Numbered from the stretch's first letter, positions 23,278-35,649 are shown. The stretch is 64,000 bases of DNA from Symsagittifera roscoffensis (GCF_963678635.1 NC_087067.1:50770233-50834232); one strand, 5' to 3'. Program-made: numbers and translations. The notes: a model not told the origin generated them from the letters alone.

Positions 23278-25210
23278 ACTGAGCCTTCTAATGTCAAAAA
23301 ATGTACAAAACTATTGAAGGAGCTATTCAGTTAAAATATGTTATGACCATTCTAAGCGTCATTAGTGTATAACGCCGGGCAAGGGTGGATTTAGGATTTT
23401 CTCTTTGGGAAGCGGGTCGGATTTTTAAAAAAATTTCGAGATTTTAAGTCGACCTTTTTTTATACAAACTAAATTGATTTTATCGAGCTCTCCCAAAGCC
23501 TTACAAATATCCTGATTCGGCCAAATTTTCCCAAAATTTCAAAAATAAAGGCCAAGGTCTTCTTTGGAGCGCGCTTCCTCTTCAAAATTAGTAATTATTG
23601 GCGCCAAAGGAACCTTTAGAAAAAACTTAGGGTCCGTCGGCCAAAAAAGGATTTGTCAAAATAGTACAAAATGGGGATCATTTGAGTCGGCTGGGGGGTC
23701 GAATCCCTGAGGGGGGATTCTTTTCGAATCCCTGAGGGGTTCGACTCCCCGCACCCCTAATTACACTACCGACGCCTGCGAAAAGTTATCGTCCCACCAA
23801 TTCAGGAAGCAGTTGGGTATGATATTTTCTGAGGGGCAATTTTTTGTCAGATTTTAGTAATCTCGAAAAAAATGTAGTATCATTTCCAGACCCATTGGCC
23901 TTCATTGATATCCAACAAAAATAAACATTTATACTATGGAAAGCCGGTTGCTGTGACAGTAGCAAAGAATATTCTGTCTACATTGTAAAAAACTGCTGAA
24001 TTTTTTTTCAAATTAGCGTCGTTTCTTCTGCATGGTGTGGCTACAGAATTATACGAACGCGTAGAAAGTTAGTGAATTGGGCGTAAAAAACAAATTATCT
24101 TTGAACATTAAATAAAAGAAAGATGAAAAATTAATCCAATATGTTTCCTAATTTTCTGCATTAAATTTTTTAAGTATGTATGAAAGTTTTTATGTTTTTT
24201 AATAAGTAAATGTTTAATGAAGCTTCCCAAACTGGTTTTCTTCTTAGTAAAACTAAGTTTTCTAGCCTCAATGACAAATATTTATACCTAACCAACGTGG
24301 CTCGATCGCTGTATTCGCTCGAAATTATATTAAAACTCAAAAATTTTAAACCTGTAATTCTTACCACTGGCAATTTTTTTTGGATTTTTGTCGTTCGAAT
24401 CACGATTGAAAAAAGAGCTTTAATATGATATATCAACTCGACCCTTTTCAACGATTATTCATCACGAGGCCAAACTAAACTGTGCACTAGATAGGCGCAC
24501 AATTTGGTGTGTGCAGGTCTCTGGAATCCAGAAACAAGTCTTTAAACACATCAAATTTTTGTCGCAATCATCAAAGAAAACGAAGGAACAAATGAAGATA
24601 AAAGAGAGCGTCCTAGTGCAGGAATCCGATTACAAATCACATATGCACAGTTTTTTCTGGAAAAAAAAGAAAAAAGTAAAACGCAAAGTTCCTCCACCGA
24701 ATACAAATTACTCCACAATTCAAATGATCGGAATAAAAATGCTCTTGGTTTCCAGAAATCTGGGCTAAACATTTTAGTTATTAAGACACAAATTTAGCAG
24801 AGATCGGAATGCGAACATAAACTGACGTATCTTTACTGTATGTTCTGCAACACTTAAATGGTTCGTCGATCTGCTAAGTATTTGTTTCACTTTGATTAAA
24901 ATAAGTAGCCATTGGAAGTAAAATAATGGTTCAAACTCTACAACAAATTAATCGGACAAAAATATTAGCGCTAGCAAAAAATGACGCAAAATTTTACATG
25001 CCGATCACTCCTCCGATAAAAACAAAATTTGATGATATCGAATGTTATCTAGAAACGCTAACGATTAAGCTAAACCTTACAGTTTTATCAGAATTTTGTT
25101 GCCTTGAAATTACTCGTCATAATGTCTGCCAATTAAAGTGAATATTGACAACTGATTTTCTGCAATCATAAATCACGAAATGGAAGTGTAACTTTTAAAG
25201 TAAAAAAAGA
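23278..25210. other. Anonymous DNA with a dispersed repeat at about 23385-23640
   Basis: Around 23385 the sequence resembles the GGCGGATCTAGG repeat family. At 23690-23755 the block CGAATCCCTGAGGGG occurs twice around a GGGGGATTCTTTTCG palindrome. The rest shows no gene; the short frames lack domains. Confidence 0.4.
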
Positions 25211-25381
25211 AACACTATTCCTTCAACAACGAATAGACATGTTAAATGTGTCTCTAAACTTTCCAGTAGTTGTAAGAAAATGTCGTCACAAAAATAACAC
25301 TAATCCTTTAACAACAAATAGACAAGTTAAATGTGTCTCTAAACTTTCCAGTAGATGTAAGAACATGTCGTCACTTAAAAA
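25211..25381 (+). repeat. Tandem duplication, two units of about 85 bp
   Basis: AACACTA(A/T)TCCTT(C/T)AACAAC starts at 25211 and 25296. Both units run through TTAAATGTGTCTCTAAACTTTCCAGTAG to TGTCGTCAC. Confidence 0.85.
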
Positions 25382-25386
25382 ATTCT

Positions 25387-25560
25387 CAAAAACTATCAAA
25401 AAGTAAGCGTAATATAAAAGTTTTTTCGAAGAACAAATGGGTGATTTTATGAGCAATAACGGATGAACTTGAAAACAAAACATGAATTTCGACCCACCAT
25501 TACAATTCCTAAAAAACTGCAAAAATGAAAAAGCTTGAATCACATTTTCACAGAAAAAAC
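25387..25560 (+). repeat. Dispersed direct repeat, copy 1 of about 170 bp
   Basis: The segment from AAAACTATCAAAAAGTAAGCG through AACAAATGGGTGATTTTATGA and AAACATGAATTTCGACC to AAAACTGCAAAA recurs at about 26507-26680 with roughly 10% difference. It has no recognisable terminal structure. Confidence 0.8.
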
Positions 25561-26500
25561 CATTTTTAAAAGGTATTTTAACACCAGTCTAAGCGAACAC
25601 AGATATTTGAACAAGAAGTAGTATAACAGCTCTTTGTGATTGTAAGGGAAAAGTTGTCCAGTTTCCAGAAAGAAGAGTATCAACTTCTGTTTTCATGTTG
25701 TTTATCCAAACATTGTCAGAAATAAGTAAATGTTTATGTAGCCTTGAAAAAGAAAAGCAAATGAATGCTTCAATATGAACAACTTCATTTTTAAAACCTT
25801 GATTCCTACTTTTTGCGAAGTTGTAGAAACAATAATAAAATGAAGGACAATGAATTTATTCCAGATACTTTAAAATAAAAGCCTTTTTTTGTGTAATAAT
25901 GGGAGTAAATTGCACCTTGCTATTTTTAGATCAAAATTTTTGCAGCTATCAAAAAAGTTCTTGAAAAAATTACGCATAAGACTTTTAGCATAAGAATAAC
26001 AGATTTTTTCATTTGGGTCTTATGTATTACCGTACTAGGAGGCATGCAATAGTCTTTTTGATCGAATAATTAAAATTGCTAGCAGAAACAAAAACAGCAT
26101 CGCTCCAAGAAATCTAGTTAATTGCAGCTTTTAAAGTTTATCGAAGCATTTGACACTGAAGATCAAATAATTTTAATATGAAATCCCTAATTAAATAATC
26201 TAATAGACCAATTGATAAAACGCTTGATTCCTATTTTTCTAATAAAAGCCAAAGAATGTTTCCTAAGCTGAAAAAAAAGCAAATCAAAATAAATCTATTA
26301 AAATTCCAGAAATTTCGTTTTTGGGACAAACTTTTTTCATTAATCATGATAACCAAAAAATTGAAAGTTCCACTAAAATATACAATAGTGAATAAAAAAA
26401 GAATTAAAACTATCTTTTTCGTTAAACAATCAGTAATTGATATTCTAAACTGTCCAGTAATTGTAAAAAAAAATTCGTTAAAAAATCGGTAGTTTATAAA
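25561..26500. other. Anonymous AT-rich DNA
   Basis: No gene is recognised. Open frames on both strands are Lys/Phe/Ile-rich and without domains. Confidence 0.4.
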
Positions 26501-26506
26501 ACTCTC

Positions 26507-26680
26507 AAAACTATCAAAAAGTAAGCGTAACATAAAAGCTTTTTCAAAGAACAAATGGGTGATTTTATGATCAATAACGGATGAAGTTGAAAACAAAACA
26601 TGAATTTCGACCTGCCATTACAAATCCTAAAAAAAACTGCAAAAGTGAAAAAGCAGTCGAATTTGTTTGAATCAAACATT
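26507..26680 (+). repeat. Dispersed direct repeat, copy 2 of about 170 bp
   Basis: Partner of 25387-25560, in the same orientation, 1.1 kb away. Confidence 0.8.
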
Positions 26681-27240
26681 GAAAGTTAATAAAACTGCCC
26701 GTGTTTGTGTCTACCTAAAATTTCATCCATGATCATTGCAAATTAATGGTTGTTTCATATATGATGCATATCAGAAACATGTCCACTTTTTGAATGCGCA
26801 TTTGAAAAACACATGTGCTGCATTTAAGGCACACTGGTCATATGCATGTCTTAGCAGGTGTACCCATGTCAGATCTGGACCAGACTTGTGCAGGTATGTA
26901 ACATGTCCTGCCAGAAATTATCAGATATGGATCAGAAATTATCAGATATGTCTTCAAATGTGTGAATGCATAGTCAGGCATGCCGAAACACTTTTTTCTC
27001 ACGCTAAAGATACGAAAAAGAAAACTACCGTGAAACCAGAAAGTCAATAAGTGAAAAGTGAATCGAAGCATAGCAAATTACAAATGAAAAACAACAGAAC
27101 ATTTTTTTTTCAATCTATGTCCATAGCAGTCATGAAAAGTTTCTGATCATAGTGCAGCTTCGGTGGGTAATCTTGAAACGCTTCATTGAGACTTTTATTT
27201 GACGATTGTCTATATATATGTTTAATTCATAACGTTTGTT
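26681..27240. other. Anonymous DNA
   Basis: It contains a short direct repeat around 26915-26960 (CAGAAATTATCAGATATG twice) and several TATGCAT-type palindromes. No gene is seen. Confidence 0.4.
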
Positions 27241-27243
27241 GAA

Positions 27244-27300
27244 GTATGAAGCACTGAAACAAAAATTATTCTAACAAAAATTAGCTTCGGTGCTTCATAC
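27244..27300. repeat. 57-bp inverted repeat
   Basis: GTATGAAGCACTGAA and TTCGGTGCTTCATAC form 15-bp arms with one mismatch around a 27-base centre. Confidence 0.8.
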
Positions 27301-27744
27301 GTTTTCGTGATAGAATTTAATCGTACATTGTTTTAAGCAAATTCCTCCGCATCCATTAGTCTTACTGGAACAAAAAACAAAGAACTTTTAAAGATATACG
27401 ATCCTAAGTTCAACCCCTCTTTGTGAATAACATTATAACTATGAATTACTTACCCTTGAGTTGTCGTTCTGGCTTCCCTGCTTTTGGTGCTTTTCTATAA
27501 GTACTTTCCTACAAATTAGCAGGATTTTTTATAGCAATATAAATTCGAGCAACCTAAAAAAATATTGTAAATTGTGTAAAATTAAGGAGAAAAAGGTCAA
27601 CCACTTTCTTTTTTCACTCAGTTGCCAAAAAATTTAAATCAGGCACTTTGGAGAAAACAATTGCTCTTCTTCCCCTGACCGAATCCTTTTCCGACTTCAA
27701 TTCATCTGAAATCACTGGTCGCGCCACCATTTTTGTTCCTAAAG

Positions 27745-27970
27745 TTAACAGTTTTTCCCTCTACCGTTTTTTTTACCCCACCCTTACAGTTTTTACCCTT
27801 TCCTCCCCCTCTGTTATGACAGTTTTTACCCCCCATCCACCTTAACCGTTTTTTATTCCTCCCCCACTCTAAAGTTTTCACCTCCCCCACACTAACAGTT
27901 TTACCCTCCACCACTATAACAGATTCAAACTCCCATAACCCACCCCCATGCTGTCCCCGCACTAGCAGTT
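27745..27970 (+). repeat. Degenerate pyrimidine-rich satellite
   Basis: Blocks of the type AACAGTTTTTACCCCC recur irregularly at 20-40 bp spacing, making the + strand strongly C/T-rich. The minus-strand frame across it is a Gly/Lys/Val repeat artefact, not a gene. Confidence 0.7.
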
Positions 27971-28164
27971 TTATCCCGCGACAAAATCAAACAAACAAAT
28001 ATGCAAAAAATTGTAAGAAAAAAAAAGAGCTTTAGAACGTAAAAATATACATGTAAATTAAAACGCAGGGCCAGCAAAACTAAACCAAATCAGATGTGGA
28101 CAACAAATTCAGTTTTAAAATTGAAGCTAAGGATGAGCGGGTTACGTAGCAGTATTCAGACAGT

Positions 28165-28266
28165 CGCGTATTCAGACGCTGTATTAACCAATCAGAATCG
28201 AGACAAAGAATATCGTTTGTTTCCTTGTCTCGATTCTGATTGGTTAATAGAAGGTCTGAATACGCG
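28165..28266. mobile_element. 102-bp foldback element
   Basis: CGCGTATTCAGAC at the left end and GTCTGAATACGCG at the right end are perfect inverted copies. After a small bulge, TTAACCAATCAGAATCG pairs with CGATTCTGATTGGTTAA, leaving a loop of about 20 bases. A partial extra copy of the end (AGTATTCAGACAGT) lies just to the left. Likely a miniature inverted-repeat element. Confidence 0.85.
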
Positions 28267-28846
28267 GTTGTACAAATACAGACCGCACTCCGGATGAGCG
28301 GCATATGATAAACACTTGTACTTTTTGTGTTTTATGCTTCAATGCCGCCGCAATAATGTTTGCTAATTGGAAATAAACTATTCGATTTAGACTTTGCTCT
28401 TTTGCTCAAATTCAACCACATTGCTGGTTCACATCTGAACAAGGTCTGTGTATTGTCTGGACATTTTTCTTTCATGTCTGTGTTAGTCATGCATGACTGT
28501 AAGGACAAAAAAAACACATGTACACAGCTGATTTTCGGCGACGAAAAGATTTTGATTGGTCGTGTGGGCAACTGACGTTGCACTTAGGTACGGGTGAGCT
28601 TATGATTGTTGCACCCATGTCAGTATTAAATGAGTTCAACATCTTCAATTTTAAATCGAAACCAATATAAAGTTGGTAATCATCAAACAACACAAAATGC
28701 ATCGACAATTTGACAGATTTAAGGCTTTTTCCAACATCGCGTTCTTGTTTAACTGTGGAAGACGCGTCAAATTGCATCGAGTGCATCAAGTCGGGTGAGA
28801 TGACAAAGCAGTTAAATCTAGTACGGAAGTAACTCGCCTAGATCCG

Positions 28847-29346
28847 GCAGAAAAACCTAAAGAAGAATTACAGTTGGATTTCTTGTGACCTTTGCCTCAA
28901 ACCTGGGGAGCGAATACGTGTGTATTGATTTTTGTGGTTTGGTTCTATAAATTTCCGACGGTGCCAGTAATAACACGCACAACCAGTAATAACACAACCG
29001 GTGCCAGTAATAACACACTAGGAGCAATATCCAGGGAGATTAGAGGGGACAAAGGGTCAGGATTTGTGGTAAAATCGATTAGCAAACTCTGTACAAAGAA
29101 TAACATCAAGTTAAATTTTGCACCAAAGGGAAATCATCGAGCCACAGGTTTTGTGGAGCAATGTGTTCGAACATTTCCAAAAAAAATGGCATGTTTTTTC
29201 CAAAAGCTGAAACCAGCGTTAAAATCAATACTAATTGAAAGTATGTAAAATATAAGAGTTACAACACATCAGTTGATGGGATGTACACAGTTCGAAGCGC
29301 GTTTTGGTAAAAAACCGAAAATCATTCCAAGCACAACAGTCGGCTA
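28847..29346 (+). pseudogene. Ty3/gypsy-type integrase fragment (element X)
   Basis: This is a degraded integrase core, the enzyme that inserts retroelement DNA. In one frame I read KEELQLDF (first catalytic Asp), then a stop in place of the expected next residues, PLPQTWGAN, VLIFVVWFYKFPTVP, then IRGDKGSGF (second Asp), HRATGFVEQCVRT (catalytic Glu) and, after another stop, THQLMGCTQFEARFGKKP. The spacing and motifs are those of the retroviral/gypsy DDE core. A small expansion of CCAGTAATAACAC repeats at 28959-29022 widens the central loop. No protease or RT lies upstream on this strand. Confidence 0.8.
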
Positions 29347-31486
29347 AAATATTTTTTTGACAAAAGTCACTGTTTGCAATAGATCGGATAAAGAAGAGAC
29401 TTCCTGCTTGAGTAATGCAGGATTGCGTGCAGTCAGATGACGACTCCACCATAGGTGAGTTTCATACAGAGGTTGGAGCACCCCTTGAACCAACCACTTC
29501 AACTCAGGTATCATCAACGAGCGCGAACACAAGCCTGCAGCAACACCAAGCAACAACTGTTGGATTCTCGGAAAAAAAGCTTCAAAATTTTTGGATAACC
29601 AAGGATCGATTAAAATTGGAACCCTACTTTGAGTAACTCAGAGAAAGGGTAGTCCGGGAAACTGATCAAACAATTACCGTATTCTCGGGCAAAGTATACG
29701 CATGTCTAACATCTTGATAAGTTAATGTACTCAGCTCAGATCAATGACAAACCGGTAATCTGCAAGGACCAGCCTCATGAGTATAGAACTCGAAGCCAGC
29801 AAAAACAGCCGCACTGACAGCATTGGCAAAAGTATTGCTGAAAATAAAGAGTCAACACAATATGCGGCCGTCAACAACCAAGGGCAGTGCGGACAATCAA
29901 ATCAGTATTGACAGCTCGATGGAGAGATTGATGTCGACACGGAGCCCGGTGAGGTTAAGACCAATATTAGAAATAGGGGCGAAAAAGGTCGGTGATAACG
30001 AACCAAGAGCGTTGGAACGAATCGCGGAATAGCCAATGGCAGGCGGAAAATCAATCGAGCTAGAGGCAAACACTATTTTTTAGACCCACAGGCCGGCTAG
30101 ATAGTGCCTTATTTGAGCTCAGAAGACGAGCGTATCGCACAAAAGGATACAACAGGGAGGTTAGGCCCGCAAGTTCTGTGAGATTTTTCATCGCCAAGGG
30201 CGGAACAAAGTGATAAATAACAGGAGGGGTAAATTACACAATTAACAAGGGCCGGGAAAGCAACCAAGAATGATCAGGTAAAAAGACACCAAAAACAACC
30301 GTAACGCGACTCAAATTGCGACAAATGCTAGAAAGAAGGCCGCCAAATTTTCTGGGAGAAAGATTCTTCACCAGTGCGGTCTAAAAAGAGACATATCAAG
30401 TAAATGTTTTTAACCAACAGAACATAACAGAGGAAAAACATAACGACCCGCCTAAAACAGCAACGAGTGTGGTGTTGCGAACAGCGAGCCGAGCGCGGGT
30501 GGAAAATAGTGCTATTGTGGGGGTTAGATTGACAAAGAAATTTGAAACCAGTAGCCCACCGAAGAACATACCAATCTCGGAAAAGCGCAGTGCGGAGGAC
30601 ACCTATTTTGATCGTGAAATACGCCGGTTCTACTGGTGGAGCAATTATATCCAAGATGACATCCATGTGCTGGATGAACTCGTGTAAGGAGATTTCATGG
30701 ACATGTTAGATAAACTTCATCGTATAGTGAAACAAACGTCGGGATTGCCCTTGGTGACTGATTCACATGACGGTACTATCCACGGCTTCAGGTTGCAGTC
30801 TCTCTAGCAGAAAGAAGTCGAATTCACAATTTGAAACAGCAGAAAGAACTCAAATCTGAAGAAATTAGTAGATATCGCGTAAACCAATATCCAACGATTG
30901 TAGCAAATGACAAGGCAGGAAGGAAAGTCCTTGATAGGCTAGAGACAGAGACAGTGATATCAGACCAATAACGCGTAGGATTAGAAGCGCTACGCCGGTC
31001 ATACAAGGAGGAACCTCACATGTATTAGCACTGAGTACGCCTTTGGCTGCTAAGATCAACAGTCAACCAGAAAAGGAACTAATAAAAAAAAGTTGCTCAA
31101 GAGCGTAGGGTGGCAGCTGAAGAGAGACCGACACATGTGGCGCTAATGCGCCAAATAACAGCCGTGGTTAAAGAAACCGCCGACCTGACCAGCGTCAGTG
31201 GGGACTCGAGTGGTACTGACGAACTGTACGTAGGAGACGAGATGTCAGCCATCAGCATGACAATGATGATCATAAACAGATCTTCGAGGAACTGAAAAGT
31301 CTGTTGATTTCAGTAATGACAAACCGGCAGCTATCGGGGGGAAGAAGGACGGTGAACGATAAATGATAGCCCGTCGGCTAATGAAACGAACTAGAATAAA
31401 CTGAATAGTATAAAGTTACTATATCCACTACAGTGCAGTGAAATTGGTTATTAATGTTGTAAATTGATAATTTAATCGAAGGGGGA
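29347..31486 (+). other. Decayed 3' part of element X
   Basis: Less AT-rich than the surroundings, with short Ser/Thr/Arg-rich frames broken by many stops (for example 29415-29636, 29823-30032, 31110-31295). They look like relics of reading frames following the integrase, but none shows a domain I recognise. Confidence 0.4.
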
Positions 31487-31765
31487 ATGTAGTGTAGGGG
31501 TCATGTTATGATCCTAGAACATGCATTTTGTTATGATTACTTAACATTTTATGGCCACCAAGGTCAACGTAGCAATCATCAAAAAAACGCGCGTATAGCC
31601 AGTGGCTAGGGTAAGCATTGTGAATTTCACTCGATTCTCTGCCCTCTATTGCTAACTGAGATTACTTACCGAGTAGTGCAAAAGCTTAATTACTACGAAG
31701 TAGTGCAAGTTCAAAAATAATCACTTTTTCTGCACTGCAGTGGACCTCGGCCCGGGATGTGTAGG
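31487..31765 (+). repeat. Putative 3' LTR of element X
   Basis: A purine run GAAGGGGGAA directly precedes TGTAGTGTAGGGG, the arrangement of a polypurine tract followed by an LTR start. No second copy is visible in the window, so the right end is a guess. Confidence 0.4.
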
Positions 31766-32009
31766 TATGAGGAAGTTAAAGGAAGGGCGGAGGGGGGCTA
31801 TGATTAGGAAAAGAGAGGGAGGAGAAAAAAGTTTGTATCCGTTTCTTACCTTTCTGACTAGCTTTTTTAATCTGCAATTAGCTCATTTGCTCATTAAGTT
31901 GCAATAACAGAAAAATATAGAGGGACCTCGTTTTTCATTTCACGAAAGGTCATAAAAGGGAAAGTTGGAATAGATTATCAGATTATGGTTGCATTTTTTA
32001 AAGTATCAT

Positions 32010-33125
32010 TAACACTACGCGAAAAATGTTAACTGAAAATTTAGAGAGTTTTAAAATGATGATTCTACTTCGGTCCTAAGAGAACACAATGTTTCTAATT
32101 CGGCCCTAAGTGACATAGAAGATAACCGCTTGAACCAAACTGCATGAAGGTTTAAGGAACCGTAATTTAGTACGATGTACCGAAGGTTTTCTCACGAGAG
32201 TCCCCGGGTGAGGAAAAAAATTTAGCAACAAACACAGGCTAAATTTTTAGTGAAAGAATAAGGGTAGCAGCGAGCTGTTTTTTTTCTCTTTTTTTCTCTT
32301 TTTCTTGGAAATGATGAATCGGAAGAAAATTAAATGATTTGGATAAAGTAAAAATTATAAAAAGCACAAACGGTCCTAAGAGAACACAATGTTTCTAATT
32401 CGGTCCTAAGTGACCTAGAAGTGAACTAGAAAGTGATGTTTCTACTTCGGTCCTAAGAGAACACAATGTTTCTAATTCGGCCCTAAGTGACCTAGAAGAT
32501 AACCGCTTGAAAAAAACTGCATAAAGGTTTGAGGAACCGTAATTTTGTACAAGGAACCAAAGGTTTCCTCACGACAGTCCCCGGGTGAGGAAAAAAATTT
32601 GGCAACAAAAAGAGGCTAATTTTTGAATGAAAGAATAAGGGTAGCAGCGAGCTGTTTTTTTTTCTCTTTTTTTCTCTTTTTCTTTGAAATGATGAATCGG
32701 AAGAAAATTAAATGATTTGGATAAAGGAGAAATTATAAAGAGCACAAACGGTCCTAAGAGAACACAATGTTTCTAATTCGGTCCTAAGTGACCTAGAAGT
32801 GAACTAGAAAGTGATGTTTCTACTTCGGTCCTAAGAGAACACAATGTTTCTAATTCGGCCCTAAGTGACCTAGAAGATAACCGCTTGAAAAAAACTGCAT
32901 AGAGGTTTGAGGAACCGTAATTTAGTACAAGGTACCGAAGGTTTTTTCTCACGACAGTCCCCGGGTGAGGAAAAAAATTTAGCAACAAAAGGAGGCAAAT
33001 TTCTTAATGAAAGAATAAGGGTAGCGCCGGGCTGTTTTTTTCTCTTCTTTTCTCTTTTTCATTGAAATGATGAATAGGAAGGAAAATAAATGATTTGGAT
33101 AAAGGAGAGATTATAAAAAGACAAA
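32010..33125 (-). repeat. Array of about 2.8 units of 377 bp, possibly the 3' LTR of element Y
   Basis: Units start TTCTACTTCGGTCCTAAGAG at 32063, 32440 and 32818. Each runs through CTAATTCGGCCCTAAGTGAC, AGATAACCGCTTGAA, GTCCCCGGGTGAGG and a TTTTTTCTCTTTTTCTCTTTTTC tract. Within units the CGGTCCTAAG block is itself repeated. The array's left edge (AATGTTAACTGAAAATTTAGAG) and first half match 37228-37560 in the same orientation, so the two may be LTRs of the element between them. Confidence 0.6.
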
Positions 33126-33304
33126 CCTAATAGCACCTCCATTACAGAAAATGGCTAGAAAAAGCTCCCAGTAGAGATTTGATGAGTTTCAGGACAGTTT
33201 GAAAGTTTTTCTCAATCTATCTGCAGAGTTTTCTTCTCTTTACCCGATGATGATGTAATTTCTTGAGGCATTGCCACTTCTTGAGGCATAGTGAGCGACC
33301 GTTG

Positions 33305-33662
33305 TCTGATGAGTTCTATCCGCTCCTCAGCGCCTCAAGCGGTTAGAGTGTCCCTGCTTTCGTGTGTCTGATCGGTAGGCGACAAACCTTATTTTTGCGG
33401 CATGTTCTCTGGTTCGCTTGTGTTGTCTAATTTGATCAATCCTGGATACCCTGCCTAGTTGGCGAGATCCTAGAGGGGCAAGGTCTGATGAGTTCTATCC
33501 GCTACTCAGCGCCTCAAGCTGTTAGATTGTCCCTGCTTTCGTGTATCTGATCGGGCGGCGACAAACTTTGTTTTTGTGGCACGTTCTCTGGTTCGGTTGT
33601 GTTGTCTAATCTGATCAATCCTGGATACCCTGCCTAGTTGGCGAGATCTTAGAGGGGCGAGG
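33305..33662 (+). repeat. 179-bp tandem duplication
   Basis: TCTGATGAGTTCTATCCGCT starts at 33305 and 33484. Both units continue through TCAGCGCCTCAAGC, GTGTTGTCTAAT and CTGCCTAGTTGGCGAGATC. The units differ at about a dozen positions. Confidence 0.9.
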
Positions 33663-33865
33663 AATTGGTCGAGAAAAACAGCAGTCGAGTTATGAACAGC
33701 ATTTGGGTTGATTAAGACATTATTAATATTCAGATCATCCATGTCAATGTTACTTGGATCAGTATTGTTCATAAAAAAATTTGAGAGCTGAGTGTTTTGT
33801 GCAATTTTTGGTCGGAGATAATGATTTCGGAGCGTTGGTTGGTAATGACGATTTTTCATATGCAT
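33506..33865 (-). pseudogene. Open frame at the 3' end of element Y
   Basis: 119 codons with an Asn-rich first half and a strongly basic end (RIDQIRQHNRTRERATKTK). It lies downstream of the RNase H region on the same strand and its basic end is inside the 179-bp duplication. It may be the tail of the element's polyprotein. I recognise no integrase motif in it. Confidence 0.35.
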
Positions 33866-34394
33866 ACTGGTGTGTGATTGGTTGAGATTTTCTGCTCATA
33901 CTTTGCGCCCTCTAACGGCCAGGAATAAGATTAGTTAACTTGTATAGCACCACGTGATTGATCTAGAGAAACATAGTACTCGCGCCCACCCTGTAGTGGT
34001 TGTAAGTGTGGGGTGAAATGACCGAAAGTGATTTGACTGATGGCTTAATTCTAGACTTAGTGCTAGCGAGGGATGACGATGTGTAGGTGGTAACGTTATT
34101 TCGCGCTTGATAGGAAAAACAACGCCATCTTGAGGTCGAGTACTACTAGGAAGCATCCGTTTTGATTGGCTAATCGAATCCTTAAAAAAGTCCACCTTTT
34201 GACCGGTACTTGAGCAGTGACTTTTGTGTTGTTCATTGATTGGATGGGGATCGACCCAAGGAACCTCTTTCTCCCGTTCCCTATGAGAAGTGATGAAATT
34301 AAGGGCCTTATTAAAAGCCTGAATGGACTTAATTACAAACAGTTTGTCATATTGAGAAGTAACGGGGCGTTAAACGTGGGGTAACGTGACATAT

Positions 34395-34725
34395 AATGAA
34401 CTATGCCTAAGGTGACATCAGGAACGTGCATCAACTCAAAATTGATGGGTAATAACCTACCAGCCCACCTGGATAAACGAGACTGATACGATTTGTAGTT
34501 ATAGTGCTCATTGAGCGCGGAAATTACAGTTTCATGATGAGTTAATTATTGAAATCGATTGCCTAATAGGTACTTTTGGAAGTGTTCGCATGACCAAATT
34601 ATCGCCAAGAGTTCCAATTCGTGGGACTGTAGTTTTCCTCTGCATTGTTGAGAAAACGTGAAGCGAAATCGGTTGGTGACCAGATATTGGGTTCGATCTC
34701 CTGCTCGATGCAGGCATCTAAGCCA
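34395..34725 (-). pseudogene. RNase H domain of element Y (broken)
   Basis: One frame reads CRGKLQSHELELLAIIWSC then EHFQKYLLGNRFQ, a stop, and HHETVISALNEHYNYKSYQ followed by SRLSRWAGRLLPINFELMHV. This is the standard gypsy RNase H pattern (elellAiiW, YLlG, tDHe, sRlsRWa) followed by the hinge ending in SRYP. It is interrupted by at least one stop, and the Asp of the TDH motif is replaced by His. Confidence 0.75.
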
Positions 34726-34739
34726 CTATGGTTAGCGTC

Positions 34740-35600
34740 ACATTTGATTCTAGATCTCTAAATGAATCGTAATTAAAGAGGCTGAGGATTTTGGCAATAA
34801 GACCAGTAATGATTTTGAATGCAACATCCTGTTCCTCCCTCTACGTGAAAAATTGTTTATTACAGGCTTTCAACGAGTGGCGAAAATGCACCGTGTGTCT
34901 ATGCAAGTTCAGAACAAACTTCTGCAGGTGGTTCAATGTGCCCCTGAACAATCATAATTGTTTTGGCGTTTTTGGAGGTTTGAAGGATTGTATGCGCTCA
35001 ATTTTTAAAAATTTGGGGGAGTTTTTTCATCACCGCTTCAACCAGAGTGTTGTGGTCCTCCATGTTTCTTTTTGTGACCACCAGAATATCATCTAAATAA
35101 CAAATGAGCCCTCTAAAGTGCAGCCCAATGCCTTCTGGAACTCCGTCGGCATCTCGGTATCGGTATTTTCCTGTTGCTTCTCCACGCAAGATACTGAAGT
35201 TACAAGGCTGGTTAATGACGATAGTGGCAACTGACTGAAATCGTATTTTAGGTCCAAGGACGTGAACCACACTTTACCAGGAACGTCATTGGTAATAATC
35301 TGCGCCATAGAGTCAATGAGGTCATGCATATTGGGCATCGAGTACTTAATTTTTTTTTTCAGATTTGAGCGTTCATAGGCTGGGCGTTAAGAGCTTTTTC
35401 GATCGAACCATCTTTTGTTGCTGTCACCTCAATAGGTGCAAGGAAGCAGTCCGTTGTTCAGTTGTCAAGTTTTTTAATATGCTCATCCTTAACTAAGTTC
35501 TTGATTTCGCCAGCGAGTCGGTCCTGAATATGTATTGGGTTTTTCCGACCTTTCACTTGCCTAGAAATGAGAGGGAATTTGAAGTGGGTATAGAATTTTT
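34740..35600 (-). pseudogene. Reverse transcriptase of element Y (broken)
   Basis: RT of the Ty3/gypsy type, which copies element RNA to DNA. Seen in order: MPNMHDLIDSMAQI, VWFTSLDLKYDFSQLPL, then after a frameshift CNFSILRGEATGKYRYRDAD, GVPEGIGLHFRGLICYLDD and ILVVTKRNMEDHN. The catalytic YLDD is intact near 35085-35100. The first catalytic Asp is in SLDLKY. Downstream FRGTLNHLQKFVLNLHRH and FFT-REEQDVAFK resemble the connection region. The gene is broken by stops and shifts. Confidence 0.8.
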
Positions 35601-35649
35601 ATTTTTCGAACGACCCAATTGATTAAGACGTGAGCATAATGTTTCGCGT

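Noticed and set aside
23690-23760. GGTCGAATCCC and GGTTCGACTCCCC, resembling a tRNA T arm
   Set aside because: No acceptor stem, D arm or anticodon arm can be folded around them. They are part of a small local repeat.
24170-24772. Frames of 70-93 codons on both strands
   Set aside because: They overlap in opposite directions in AT-rich DNA, have biased composition and show no splice context or domain.
26231-26596. 121-codon Phe/Ile-rich frame that looks like a membrane protein
   Set aside because: Composition reflects an AT-rich strand, and it runs into a dispersed repeat whose other copy is not open in the same way.
28080-28304. Two overlapping frames on opposite strands with SDWLIQRLN-like segments
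   Set aside because: They are produced by the inverted repeat at 28165-28266, which reads similarly on both strands.
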